From: Shewanella putrefaciens
GTDB taxonomy: Bacteria; Pseudomonadota; Gammaproteobacteria; Enterobacterales; Shewanellaceae
Assembly: GCF_016406305.1 (NCBI RefSeq)
Contig: NZ_CP066369.1
Coordinates: 1,816,501 to 1,880,500, forward strand
Direction of reading: 5' to 3'
Length of the DNA: 64,000 nucleotides
Part shown: piece by piece, positions 27,815 to 35,962 of the stretch
How positions within the stretch are numbered: the first letter of the stretch is position 1
Layout of the letters: each line of letters opens with the position of its first letter
Notes under the pieces: generated by a model
Databases searched by the model: none
What the model saw: only the letters and a program-made list of their open reading frames with translations
What the model was told of the DNA's origin: nothing
Made by a program: the position numbers and the translations under genes

Positions 27815-30028
27815 TTAATCCGCCAATAGACCGCGACTACGTAGCAGCGGCTCTATGCCGGCTTCTTTACCGCGGAAGTTTTTATACATCAACATAGGAT
27901 CATCGCTGCCGCCCTTTGACAGGATATTATTATGGAAGGCATCTGCGGTGGCCTTGTCGAAAATCCCATTTTCTTTAAAGGCTTCGAAGGCATCCGCCCC
28001 TAAAATATCCGACCAGAGGTAGCTGTAATACCCAGCAGAATAGCCGCCCGCAAAAATATGCGAGAAGTAAGTGCTGCGATAGCGTGGGCTGATTTCTTTA
28101 ATTAATCCCATCGCCGTTAATGAGTCGGCCTCAAACTGAGCCGCATCCTTGGGAGTGGTATCCGTCAGTGTGTGCCAGTCTAGGTCGAGTTTGGTCGCCG
28201 CCACATATTCAACCGTGGTAAAACCTTGATTGAACTTGCTGGCCGCTTGGATTTTCTTCACCAATTCCTGCGGGATCACTTCTCCAGTTTTGTAGTGTTT
28301 GGCAAATTGCGCCAGCACTTCTGGCTGAGTCATCCAGTTTTCGTTCACCTGTGAGGGGAATTCCACATAATCACGTGGCACTGCGGTGCCGCCCTGTGAA
28401 CGGTATTCCACCTTCGATAACATGCCGTGCAGGGCATGACCAAATTCGTGGAAGAGTGTGCTGGCTTCGTCGAAGGTCAGCAGTGCGGGTTCATTACCCA
28501 CTGGGCGAGGGTAGTTGAGTACGTTAACAATAATAGGTTTAGAATCAACACCATTCATATTGTATTGCTTGCGGTAGGAGTTCATCCAAGCGCCGCCACG
28601 TTTGCTGTCGCGGGCGAAATAGTCACCCATAAAGATGGCCATTAACTTGCCGTCTTTATCGTAAACTTCGAAGGTGCGGACCTCTGGATGGTATTTGGGT
28701 AAGTTGGTACGTTCTTTAAAGGTCAGGCCGTATAGACGGTTCGCCGTGTAGAACACGCCCTTTAATGTGCTGTCGAGGGAGAAATACGGACGGGTCTGTT
28801 GCTCGTTAAAGCTGTACTTAGCCACCCGAATTTTGTCGGCGTAGTAATCCCAGTCCCACGCTTGCAGGGTAAACTTGCCCCCTTGGCTGTCGATCAGGGC
28901 TTGCATATCCGCCACTTCCGCTTTGGCTTGGGCGAGTGCCGCTGGCCATACTTTATTCAGTAAACCGTAGACATTTTCTGGGGTCTTGGCGGTGCGTTCT
29001 TCGAGGACAAAGTCCGCATGGGTTTTGTAACCCATCAACTGGGCGCGTTCGGCACGCAGGGCGGCAATCTTAGCGAGGATAATCTTGTTATCGTTGGCGT
29101 TATTGTTATTACCGCGCTCGATATACCCCTTGTAGAGCTTTTCACGTAACTCACGATTATCGGCGTAGGTTAAAAAGGGCGTGATTGAAGGGCGTGAAGT
29201 CGTAAATACCCATTTGCCTTCATGGCCGCGTTTGGTCGCGGTTTGGGCGGCGGTGGCAATCACATCATCGGGTAAACCGGACAAATCGTCCTTGGAGTCG
29301 ATCACAAGTTCAAAGGCATTGGTTTCGGCGAGTAGGTTGTCGCCGAAGGCTAAATTCAGTTTACCGATTTCCTCATTGAGTGCTCGCAGCTTAGTCTTAT
29401 CCTGCTCGCTTAAGTTAGCGCCGCCGCGGGTAAAGGATTTATAGGTATCTTCCAACAATTTGGCCTGCGCCGTATTGAGCCCTAGGCTGCCTTTGGCATC
29501 GTAAACGGTTTTAACGCGCTGAAACAGTTTATCGTTAAGCAGAATATCGTCTTCGGCGGACGATAGCATGGGCGACACTTCTTTCGAAATGGCTTGCAAT
29601 GCAGGCGTAGTATCTGCGCCCGTTAGGTTAAAGAAAACGTTAGAGACTCGGGTGATGAGATCGCCAGAAAACTCCATGGCTTCAATGGTATTGGCGAAGG
29701 TGGGCTTATCTTTATTATCGACAATGGCCTGAATTTCTTCGTGCTGTTGGGCGATCCCCGCTTTAAATGCTGGGAGGAAATGCTCAGGCTTAATTTTGTC
29801 GAAGGCCGGAATTTCCATAAAAGTATCATAGGGTTTGAAGAATGGATTGCTTGCATTTTCGCTAATGATCTGTGCCGACATCGCATTCGGCGCCGCGATA
29901 GCTTGCACAGCCGTGTCGCTTTGCTGGGCGCTGCAACCGCCTAAGGCCAAAGCGAGTGCGATTGCACTGAAGGTGAGTTTAGCTGCGCGCGGTTTGAGGG
30001 CTTGTGGTTTGAGTATTAGTCCCTTCAT
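27815..30028 (-). CDS. M3 family metallopeptidase (Dcp-like), predicted lipoprotein
   Basis: This is a zinc peptidase of the Dcp/oligopeptidase A family, probably a dipeptidyl carboxypeptidase. The catalytic H-E-F-G-H is at about residues 527-531, followed by A-L-H-G-M-L. The chosen start M-K-G-L-I-L gives 737 residues with a lipoprotein signal ending in L-G-G-C-S, so the enzyme is exported, whereas E. coli Dcp and OpdA are about 680 residues and lack this. The open frame extends 57 bp further upstream with a His-rich stretch that is unlikely to be translated. Confidence 0.9.
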   Translation of the reverse strand: MKGLILKPQALKPRAAKLTFSAIALALALGGCSAQQSDTAVQAIAAPNAMSAQIISENASNPFFKPYDTFMEIPAFDKIKPEHFLPAFKAGIAQQHEEIQAIVDNKDKPTFANTIEAMEFSGDLITRVSNVFFNLTGADTTPALQAISKEVSPMLSSAEDDILLNDKLFQRVKTVYDAKGSLGLNTAQAKLLEDTYKSFTRGGANLSEQDKTKLRALNEEIGKLNLAFGDNLLAETNAFELVIDSKDDLSGLPDDVIATAAQTATKRGHEGKWVFTTSRPSITPFLTYADNRELREKLYKGYIERGNNNNANDNKIILAKIAALRAERAQLMGYKTHADFVLEERTAKTPENVYGLLNKVWPAALAQAKAEVADMQALIDSQGGKFTLQAWDWDYYADKIRVAKYSFNEQQTRPYFSLDSTLKGVFYTANRLYGLTFKERTNLPKYHPEVRTFEVYDKDGKLMAIFMGDYFARDSKRGGAWMNSYRKQYNMNGVDSKPIIVNVLNYPRPVGNEPALLTFDEASTLFHEFGHALHGMLSKVEYRSQGGTAVPRDYVEFPSQVNENWMTQPEVLAQFAKHYKTGEVIPQELVKKIQAASKFNQGFTTVEYVAATKLDLDWHTLTDTTPKDAAQFEADSLTAMGLIKEISPRYRSTYFSHIFAGGYSAGYYSYLWSDILGADAFEAFKENGIFDKATADAFHNNILSKGGSDDPMLMYKNFRGKEAGIEPLLRSRGLLAD

Positions 30029-30301
30029 TATTTGTTTCCCGTTCTGTCTATGGTGGTGATGGAGGTTGCAATGGCAGATAGCCAATAACCCTTAAATGGA
30101 TGTTAAGTTGTCTGTTTTACATGTATCGAGCGAGGGGTTCCATCGATTTTGTATTTTGTTTGTAACAAATATTGAGTAGCAGACTTTTACGCAAAAAACT
30201 ATGGCAAACTTGGCGCTGCTTCTAAGCCCAATATGATAGCCGATGCTTCTCAGTCGCTTGTTGCACGTTCCTAAATCCCTAAAATAATAAATAGGACCCC
30301 T

Positions 30302-31954
30302 ATGGATCTGCCTCTTTTTAACTATGCCAAATGCAGTAGAGCTTTTTCTTATTCAGTGTTAGCTGCTGCACTTTTTGTGTCGAGTCAAAGTGTTGCCTCT
30401 CAAACCGTTCAAAACCAAGCCGTTGAAACCCAATCCGTTGAAATCAAGGTTCCCTCACTGAGTGCAAATGCGCTCAAGGTCGCCGATTATGCGGTCACTC
30501 AATACGATACGGCTATGGTGCAAAGTTTAACTCAGTTAGTGAGTTTTAATACCGAGGCGATAGCGGGGCAGACTCCTGATACTAACCCCGCCTTTGTGGG
30601 TTTTAAGTCGAGTTTGAAGCAACTGAGCGAAGCTCTCGGGCTAGATTATGCCGACCATGGTTATGTTGTGTTGATAGGTCTTAATGCCAATGCGGCGGAT
30701 AATCAAACCAAAAAATTGGGCATAGTCACCCACGGCGATGTGCAGCCAGCCAATCCGGCATTGTGGGCGCAGAGCCCTTATCTGCTCGATACCCAATCTG
30801 AACCTGGCAAACTGATTGGCCGCGGCACTGAGGATGACAAGGGCGCGATTGTCACCGCCATGTATGCGATGAAGGCGATTAAAGATAAGCAAATTAAGCG
30901 CGATAGGCGCATCGAACTCTTAGTGTATTTAGCCGAAGAGTCCGACTGGGACCCCCTAAAAACCTTTTTAGCCAGCTACACACCCGCGGACATAAACATC
31001 ACTATCGATGCAGAATATCCCGTGGTTACCGCCGAAAAAGGCTGGAGCAAGATTAGTTTTACTGTGCCTAACTTTGCGATCCCCAATGGTGAGATTAAAG
31101 CAGAGGCTTCAACTCAAACGCCCATATTAACCGCTTTCTCTGGCGGCTATTTTGCCAGCCAAATACCGCAGCAGGCTGAGGCGGAAATTAAAGCCCTAAC
31201 CCCTGAATTATTTGCTAAGTTACAGGATCGCGCCACGCATCAACAGGGGATGAAGTATCGCTTCGAGCATAACTGCGCCAACAGCCAATGTGATGTGCAT
31301 ATTTTTGCCGATGGCAAGGCGGCTCACTCTTCGACGCCGGAAGATGGTGTCAATGCCGTAACTCACTTAGCGGCCCTGCTTGACGCGCACTCTTGGCCAA
31401 AAACGACCGCCTCTTTAACCCTTGCCGCCATGAATGAACTGGTGGGATTAGGGATTTATGCCGAGCAATTTGGTGATTTGGCCTATAAAGATGACTTTAT
31501 GGGCGCATTGACACTGGCGCCCACTGTGGTTGCGCAAACGCAGAAGGGCACTGAAGTCACCATTAATTTGCGCCGCCCAATCGGTAAGACCCCTGAGTTA
31601 TTGTCTGCCCAAGCGCAGGCGGCATTAATAAACTGGCAGGATAAACATCAGGTAAAATTGAACGATATTGAAAGCTACTGGGGTGAGCCTATGGTGATGA
31701 AAGATGCGCCGCAGCAACAAACCCTGCTCGATGTATTTGCCCACTTCACTGGCATAGTCGACCCTAAACCCTTAGCCATTGGCGGTTCGACCAATAGTAA
31801 ACTGTTCCCCAGTGCCTTAAGTTTCGGCCCCGCCATGCCGGGCGTGGAATACACGGGTCATACCGAAAAAGAGTTTATTACCCATAAGCAATTTATGCTG
31901 AACCTAAAAATGTATACCGCGGCATTTATCGAACTATCGGCGGTGAAATCTTAG
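30302..31954 (+). CDS. Secreted M20 family dipeptidase
   Basis: This zinc-dependent dipeptidase of the PepV/Sapep type has 550 residues and an N-terminal signal peptide ending near S-V-A-S. Metal ligands are visible in V-T-H-G-D-V-Q-P, G-T-E-D-D-K-G, L-A-E-E-S-D-W and the late G-H-T-E-K-E-F. A lid domain lies between. It is monocistronic and the last backbone gene before the accessory island. A weak GGGG / CCCC hairpin follows it near 32008. Confidence 0.88.
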   Translation: MDLPLFNYAKCSRAFSYSVLAAALFVSSQSVASQTVQNQAVETQSVEIKVPSLSANALKVADYAVTQYDTAMVQSLTQLVSFNTEAIAGQTPDTNPAFVGFKSSLKQLSEALGLDYADHGYVVLIGLNANAADNQTKKLGIVTHGDVQPANPALWAQSPYLLDTQSEPGKLIGRGTEDDKGAIVTAMYAMKAIKDKQIKRDRRIELLVYLAEESDWDPLKTFLASYTPADINITIDAEYPVVTAEKGWSKISFTVPNFAIPNGEIKAEASTQTPILTAFSGGYFASQIPQQAEAEIKALTPELFAKLQDRATHQQGMKYRFEHNCANSQCDVHIFADGKAAHSSTPEDGVNAVTHLAALLDAHSWPKTTASLTLAAMNELVGLGIYAEQFGDLAYKDDFMGALTLAPTVVAQTQKGTEVTINLRRPIGKTPELLSAQAQAALINWQDKHQVKLNDIESYWGEPMVMKDAPQQQTLLDVFAHFTGIVDPKPLAIGGSTNSKLFPSALSFGPAMPGVEYTGHTEKEFITHKQFMLNLKMYTAAFIELSAVKS

Positions 31955-32346
31955 GTTTTTGCCATGAAAAACTTCGTTTAAATTCTTTAATCAAAATCAA
32001 AGTCGTGGGGTTTCACCCCTGATTTTTAATCAAGATCCGACCAAGGAGGGCTGCTCGTGGTCATGCCCGCAATGCTACTTGTAGTTTATTGGGGGGATAA
32101 GACAATAGGAGTTTGTTCCTGAAAATTAATGTATTGAAAATATTATGTTTTTAATTATGTGTAATTTACATACCGTGCTAAAACGCTTCTTGGTATGTAA
32201 GGTCTCGATTTTTCTGAATGAAAAAATGTTGAAAACTCTTCATAAGCGATGCTAAGTTACTGCAATATTTAAATTATTTATTCGGATTGTTCGAAGGTTA
32301 AGCCATTTACGGCTTGGGTTTCGTTAGAAGTCCGGGTAATACACTG
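31955..32346. other. Gene-free left flank of the integron cassettes
   Basis: No open frame with a start signal is seen. It contains a perfect 9-bp inverted repeat with a 17-nt loop (TTACATACC / GGTATGTAA, 32166-32200). It ends in the GTTAGGC core at 32346 where the first cassette begins. No RYYYAAC partner is present upstream, so this junction is not an attC. It could be a remnant attI or a secondary insertion site. Confidence 0.45.
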
Positions 32347-32368
32347 TTAGGCAATTAAGGAGGTCACT

Positions 32369-33259
32369 GTGGCAACCAGAAAGAAAACAACAACTACGGA
32401 ACCCAAGGTCCCTGCAGAACTGTTGATCTCAAGAGACGATGCCAAATCAAAACTTCAAGAAAGAATTCAAAAAGGGCTTGAGATAAAGCAAGTCCAAATA
32501 AGCTCAAGAGAAGCACTCGACACGGCAAACAACGAATACAGCAAGTGGAATTCATTCAATACTGAACTCCTAAAAAGAATTTTCACAACAGATGAGCTTT
32601 CGGAAGAATACTCCCGCTGGAGCGGCATCAGCACCATAGCAATGCACGAGCCATCTCTTGGCGAAAAAATTTCAGACCTATACAAGAATATCGATAGAAA
32701 AATTCATCGCATAGATTCGATTATTGAAAGGCTAGAGCTTATTCCATTGAAAAACACCACCTCGTCGGACACAGCGGCAGAGGAAAATTCGTCACACACT
32801 CAATCTAAGACCAAGAAGGTATTTATTGTCCACGGGCACGACGAAGTTGCAAAAACCAGTTTAGAGGTTTTTCTTCATGAAATAGGGTTAGAACCCGTTG
32901 TTCTGCATAGACAAGCAGACGAGGGCTTAACCGTTATCGAGAAATTTGAGAAGCATAGCGATGTAGGTTATGCATTTATTCTATTAACGCCAGATGAAAT
33001 CGCCTACATTAAGTCCGAACAAGCAAAACAAGACAATGAGCGGGAAAAAGAATTTCGTGCAAGACCAAACGTGATTTTTGAGTTTGGCTATTTTGTAGGA
33101 AAACTAGGCAGATCAAGAGTTTGTTGCCTATACACCGGGGATGTTTCTTTACCGAGCGATGTAGGCGGAATGATCTACAAAAAATTTACGAGCAATATTG
33201 AAGAAGTGGCATATAGCATCATTAAAGACCTCAAGGCATCCGGTTATGCAATTGCCTAA
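32369..33259 (+). CDS. TIR-domain protein of the CAP12/Pycsar-effector type
   Basis: The 296-residue protein has an N-terminal helical region of unknown function (about 1-140) and a C-terminal nucleotide-binding TIR-like domain. The domain starts at K-V-F-I-V-H-G-H-D. The key motif is R-P-N-V-I-F-E-F-G-Y-F-V-G-K-L-G-R, in which Glu238 is the expected NAD-cleaving residue. Related domains are NADase effectors in CBASS and Pycsar defence, activated by nucleotides, though no cyclase is nearby and the N terminus may be the sensor. Translation starts at GTG with AAGGAGG upstream. It is the only gene of an integron cassette. Confidence 0.85.
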   Translation: MATRKKTTTTEPKVPAELLISRDDAKSKLQERIQKGLEIKQVQISSREALDTANNEYSKWNSFNTELLKRIFTTDELSEEYSRWSGISTIAMHEPSLGEKISDLYKNIDRKIHRIDSIIERLELIPLKNTTSSDTAAEENSSHTQSKTKKVFIVHGHDEVAKTSLEVFLHEIGLEPVVLHRQADEGLTVIEKFEKHSDVGYAFILLTPDEIAYIKSEQAKQDNEREKEFRARPNVIFEFGYFVGKLGRSRVCCLYTGDVSLPSDVGGMIYKKFTSNIEEVAYSIIKDLKASGYAIA

Positions 33260-33323
33260 CAAATGGTTCAAATCGCTCGCTTCGCTCACTGGGACCGGCT
33301 AAAGCCGGCCCCTTAACCAAACG
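33254..33323 (+). repeat. attC site of cassette 1
   Basis: GCCTAAC (R'') and the G of GTTAACT (R') bound a sequence that folds on itself, with L'' TGGTT opposite L' TAACCA and an inner ACCGGCTAAAGCCGG hairpin. It overlaps the stop codon of the TIR gene. It is nearly identical to the next attC from the central CGCTTCGCTCACTGGGAC onward. Confidence 0.82.
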
Positions 33324-33341
33324 TTAACTGCAGAGAAACGC

Positions 33342-33998
33342 ATGCGGGACCTTCTAAAAACACAAATCGTTGCAGAGGATCTTAAGCGTCTGTACTACGA
33401 AATAAATAATTCCAGACGGTACCCTTTTCGATTCCGACAGGCATTTGAACAGTACATATACAAAAGCCAGCAGTTAACAGAAACAATGCGCAAGGAGTAC
33501 CACGCTCTAACCGGAGAGAACTGGATAGCAGGAGAATTTACTGGCTGGAATGTATATACAAATATTCTAAAAGCACTTCGGAACGCCACTTATCATGGTT
33601 ATCCTTTAGCCCTCCATGGAACGGCCCTCACATTGTATCCGGGAGTTGAATTCGCTACCGATAGTGAACCCTTATCTGAGTTAGATTTTATTCGTGGCTA
33701 TCGAGTTATGGAGTCAACTTTATTCATTGAATTGCCTTTCGATGAAGAATTCCTTCCAATTAGCGCTGGATTTCCCATAAAAAACATAACTCCAGGCGGC
33801 CCTACACATGCATTCCCAATTAAAGAATTCATAAGCTATAAGCTCACTTGGCGCCTTCTTGAAGAAGGCGTGCGAAAAGCCACAGATAAGGCTGGAACCA
33901 CGGACGTAGTCAAAATTACGCTACACAGCTATCCTGCTCTAGTCGCGTACAGCAAATATTACGCAAGTGTTCTAAATAAAAATCGTGCAAGCAGCTAA
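33342..33998 (+). CDS. Cassette-encoded protein with a HEPN-like R-N-x3-H motif
   Basis: I do not recognise this 218-residue protein. Its N-terminal part is predicted to be helical and basic. Residues 80-85 read R-N-A-T-Y-H, which fits the R-x4-6-H catalytic motif of HEPN ribonucleases, with the Asn after Arg that is common in that fold. The second half is rich in Pro, Gly and beta-prone stretches. An AGAGAAA ribosome-binding site precedes the ATG. Position in a cassette beside a TIR protein suggests defence or toxin function, which is an inference. The motif is short and could occur by chance. Confidence 0.6.
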   Translation: MRDLLKTQIVAEDLKRLYYEINNSRRYPFRFRQAFEQYIYKSQQLTETMRKEYHALTGENWIAGEFTGWNVYTNILKALRNATYHGYPLALHGTALTLYPGVEFATDSEPLSELDFIRGYRVMESTLFIELPFDEEFLPISAGFPIKNITPGGPTHAFPIKEFISYKLTWRLLEEGVRKATDKAGTTDVVKITLHSYPALVAYSKYYASVLNKNRASS

Positions 33999-34063
33999 CA
34001 ATAGGTTCAAACCGTTCGCTTCGCTCACTGGGACGGGCTAAAGCCCGCCCCTTAACCAAACGT
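33994..34063 (+). repeat. attC site of cassette 2
   Basis: GCAGCTAAC at the left and GTTAGTTGC at the right bound a near-copy of the previous attC, with the inner hairpin GGGCTAAAGCCC. The high similarity between attCs of different cassettes is typical of chromosomal integrons. Confidence 0.82.
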
Positions 34064-34091
34064 TAGTTGCACAACTATAATCGAGCCGTTG

Positions 34092-34217
34092 ATGAAAATA
34101 AATATGTACGCAAGACTCTTAAAGTATAGGGAAAATGGCTTTACGCTCGCAGGGCAGTACAGAAGGCATATACCATTAATGCTTTTCCGTTTAGTGGTAA
34201 TTCTATTTGTAATTTAA
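34092..34217 (+). pseudogene. Truncated gene of a third cassette
   Basis: After the second attC the sequence enters a third cassette (TTAGTTGCACAAC). It encodes 41 residues (beginning M-K-I-N-M-Y-A-R-L-L, with Y-R-x-x-G-F-T-L-A-G-Q-Y-R-R-H) and then stops in TAACC, exactly where a different sequence begins. No matching attC follows. The gene therefore appears cut by the insertion that left the IS982-like remnant. Confidence 0.6.
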
Positions 34218-34391
34218 CCTGAGATCGGTTTAACAAGCCATAACTGCAATAGCATTAAACTCTGCGTTAGTGATGTTCAGTTGTGGCTTATTGTCTTTCA
34301 ATTTATAGGCGATAAGTCCCGCAATCATATTGAGCATAAAACCATGCACACTGCGGTGTCTGGAGTGCTCTATCTGTGAGATATTTTTTAA
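34217..34391 (-). pseudogene. IS982-family transposase remnant (C-terminal end)
   Basis: On the minus strand about 54 residues match the end of IS982-type transposases: I-x-Q-I-E-H-S-R-H-R-S, then G-L-I-A-Y and K-P-x-L-N. The stop is at 34230. The following ACCTGAGATCGGTTTAACAA at the left edge looks like the terminal inverted repeat. The rest of the element is missing. The frame continues into low-complexity AACAACAG repeats that are not part of the gene. Confidence 0.65.
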
Positions 34392-34392
34392 C

Positions 34393-34445
34393 CGAAACAA
34401 CAGAGAACAACAGGAACAACAGAAAAACAACAGAAAAACAACAGA
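34393..34445. repeat. Low-complexity AACAACAG repeats
   Basis: Five imperfect copies of an AACAACAGAAA-like unit sit at the broken edge of the IS remnant. They look like slippage expansion at a recombination junction. Confidence 0.6.
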
Positions 34446-34474
34446 GACACCCATCCTAAATGGCGTGCTAGTTA

Positions 34475-34516
34475 ACCTCCTACTATGCTTTGGTTAAGCA
34501 TTAAACAAGGAGGTTG
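34475..34516. repeat. Inverted repeat before the REP-associated transposase
   Basis: AACCTCC and GGAGGTT, with TGGTTAAGCA between them, form a hairpin just before the transposase start. The right arm doubles as its ribosome-binding site. Such hairpins are the usual REP-type substrates of this transposase class. Confidence 0.45.
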
Positions 34517-34518
34517 GT

Positions 34519-35509
34519 ATGCCGCGTCCTCGCAGAACTCAGATAAGTCTTGAACTCTCACCTTAACATCAGTCCCTATTACCATTGCTGTAGCCGCGTT
34601 GTGCGGCGTGCGTTTTTATGTGGCGATGATGCTTATTCGGGTAAAAATTATGACCATCGTCGTGCTTGGGTAGAATCGCTACTGTTTGAACTTGAAGCGG
34701 TTTTCGCTATTGATGTGGCGGCCTTTGCGGTGATGTCCAATCATCTGCATGTGGTACTACGGGTCGATATCGACAGCGCCAACCGTTGGACTGACCGCGA
34801 AGTGCTTGAGCAGTGGCATAAGCTATTTAAAGGCGATGAATTAACGCAAAAATTCGCCAAAGGTGAGTTAGTTGAAGCGCATGAGGTCAACAGATTAAGG
34901 CATTCAATCGCCATTTATCGCAGCCGTTTGTGTGATATTAGCTGGTTTATGCGCTGCCTTAATGAACCCATCGCAAGGCAAGCAAATCAAGAAGATAACT
35001 GTACTGGCAGGTTCTGGGAGGGGCGGTTTAAATCACAGGCCTTACTCGATGAAGCTGCCGTTTTAGCTTGTATGGCCTACGTTGATTTAAATCTGATTAG
35101 GGCCCAACTGGCTGATACGCCAGAGCAATCCGACCATACCAGTATCCAGTTGCGTATTAGGGCGGCGCTAAAAGGTGAGCAGCCCAAAAATCTACTGCCT
35201 TTTATCGGTAATGAGCGCGATAACCAGCCCAATGGCATTGCGTTTTCATTATCGGATTACCTCGAATTGGTAGAGGATACAGGTCGAATTATCCGCAATG
35301 ACAAACGGGGTGCCATCAGTGAAAATAGCACCAAGTTACTGACAAGATTAAATATCCCCCATGACAATTGGCTTAAGCTCACTACTGAGTTTGGCAAATT
35401 ATTTCATGGTCCAGTGGGTACGCTGCAAGAACTGACTGATTACTGCGAACATTTAGAAAAGCGACGACGGCACTTTGCGGCAAACTGTCAGCACTTTCAC
35501 TGCAACTGA
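34519..35509 (+). pseudogene. REP-associated tyrosine transposase (RAYT, Y1_Tnp family), frameshifted
   Basis: RAYTs are single-copy HUH nucleases linked to REP sequences. The protein keeps the His-hydrophobic-His motif in S-N-H-L-H-V-V-L, the G-R-F-W-E-G-R-F-K-S-Q motif and the catalytic tyrosine in A-Y-V-D-L-N. The expected start M-P-R-P-R-R-T-Q-I-S-L is present with a good GGAGGT site. It runs into a TAA after 15 codons, because 13 extra bases (34564-34576) shift the frame. Removing them restores S-P-Y-Y-H-C-C-S-R. A TTG at 34550 could in principle restart translation, but it has no ribosome-binding site. Confidence 0.8.
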
Positions 35510-35551
35510 TAGCGATTTATATCGCTTCGAAAGCAACCCTTGTTGAGTATC

Positions 35552-35742
35552 TCTCAAGCACTATGGGCTGACTTGTCACGCCTGAAATACACTATTTTGG
35601 AATAAATTAGCTCAAATTTTTGCCTCAGATGCTGCCTCTGCGACTTTTGATGATTTTCATACAAGCCATTTTAGCCAGTATAGGTTGTAGGCAATCTGAA
35701 AGTGCATTATGTTGTTGATTTAAAATGGATGGCTAGTTTTTA
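35552..35742 (+). repeat. 191-bp direct repeat, first copy
   Basis: The segment from TCTCAAGCACTATGG to GGCTAGTTTTTA recurs 220 bp downstream with only two substitutions. It ends in TGATTTAAAATGGATGGC, which occurs three times in this region and resembles the repeated terminal boxes of IS21-type elements. That last point is an inference from pattern. Confidence 0.8.
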
Positions 35743-35771
35743 CTGATTTAAAATGGATGGCTAGTTTTTAT

Positions 35772-35962
35772 TCTCAAGCACTATGGGCTGACTTGCCACG
35801 CCTGAAATACACCATTTTGGAATAAATTAGCTCAAATTTTTGCCTCAGATGCTGCCTCTGCGACTTTTGATGATTTTCATACAAGCCATTTTAGCCAGTA
35901 TAGGTTGTAGGCAATCTGAAAGTGCATTATGTTGTTGATTTAAAATGGATGGCTAGTTTTTA
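35772..35962 (+). repeat. 191-bp direct repeat, second copy
   Basis: This copy differs from the first at two positions only. The 29-bp spacer between the copies holds an additional copy of the terminal box. Near-identity points to a recent duplication. Confidence 0.8.

Larger units (their letters stand above)
32347..33323 (+). mobile_element. Integron gene cassette 1 (TIR gene)
   Basis: The unit starts with TTAGGCAATT and ends with an attC whose first bases, AATTGCCTAAC, are the exact reverse complement of the cassette start including its G. That 11-bp terminal complementarity is what a circularised cassette inserted at GTTRRRY produces. The single gene fills nearly the whole unit. Confidence 0.8.
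33324..34063 (+). mobile_element. Integron gene cassette 2 (HEPN-like gene)
   Basis: The unit begins TTAACTGC and ends with an attC that starts GCAGCTAAC, complementary to the cassette start except at one position. It contains one gene in the same orientation as cassette 1. Confidence 0.8.

Noticed and set aside
34230..34454. A 74-residue intact protein on the minus strand
   Set aside because: Only the last 54 residues match a transposase; the first 20 come from AACAACAG repeats, so it is a remnant and not a gene.
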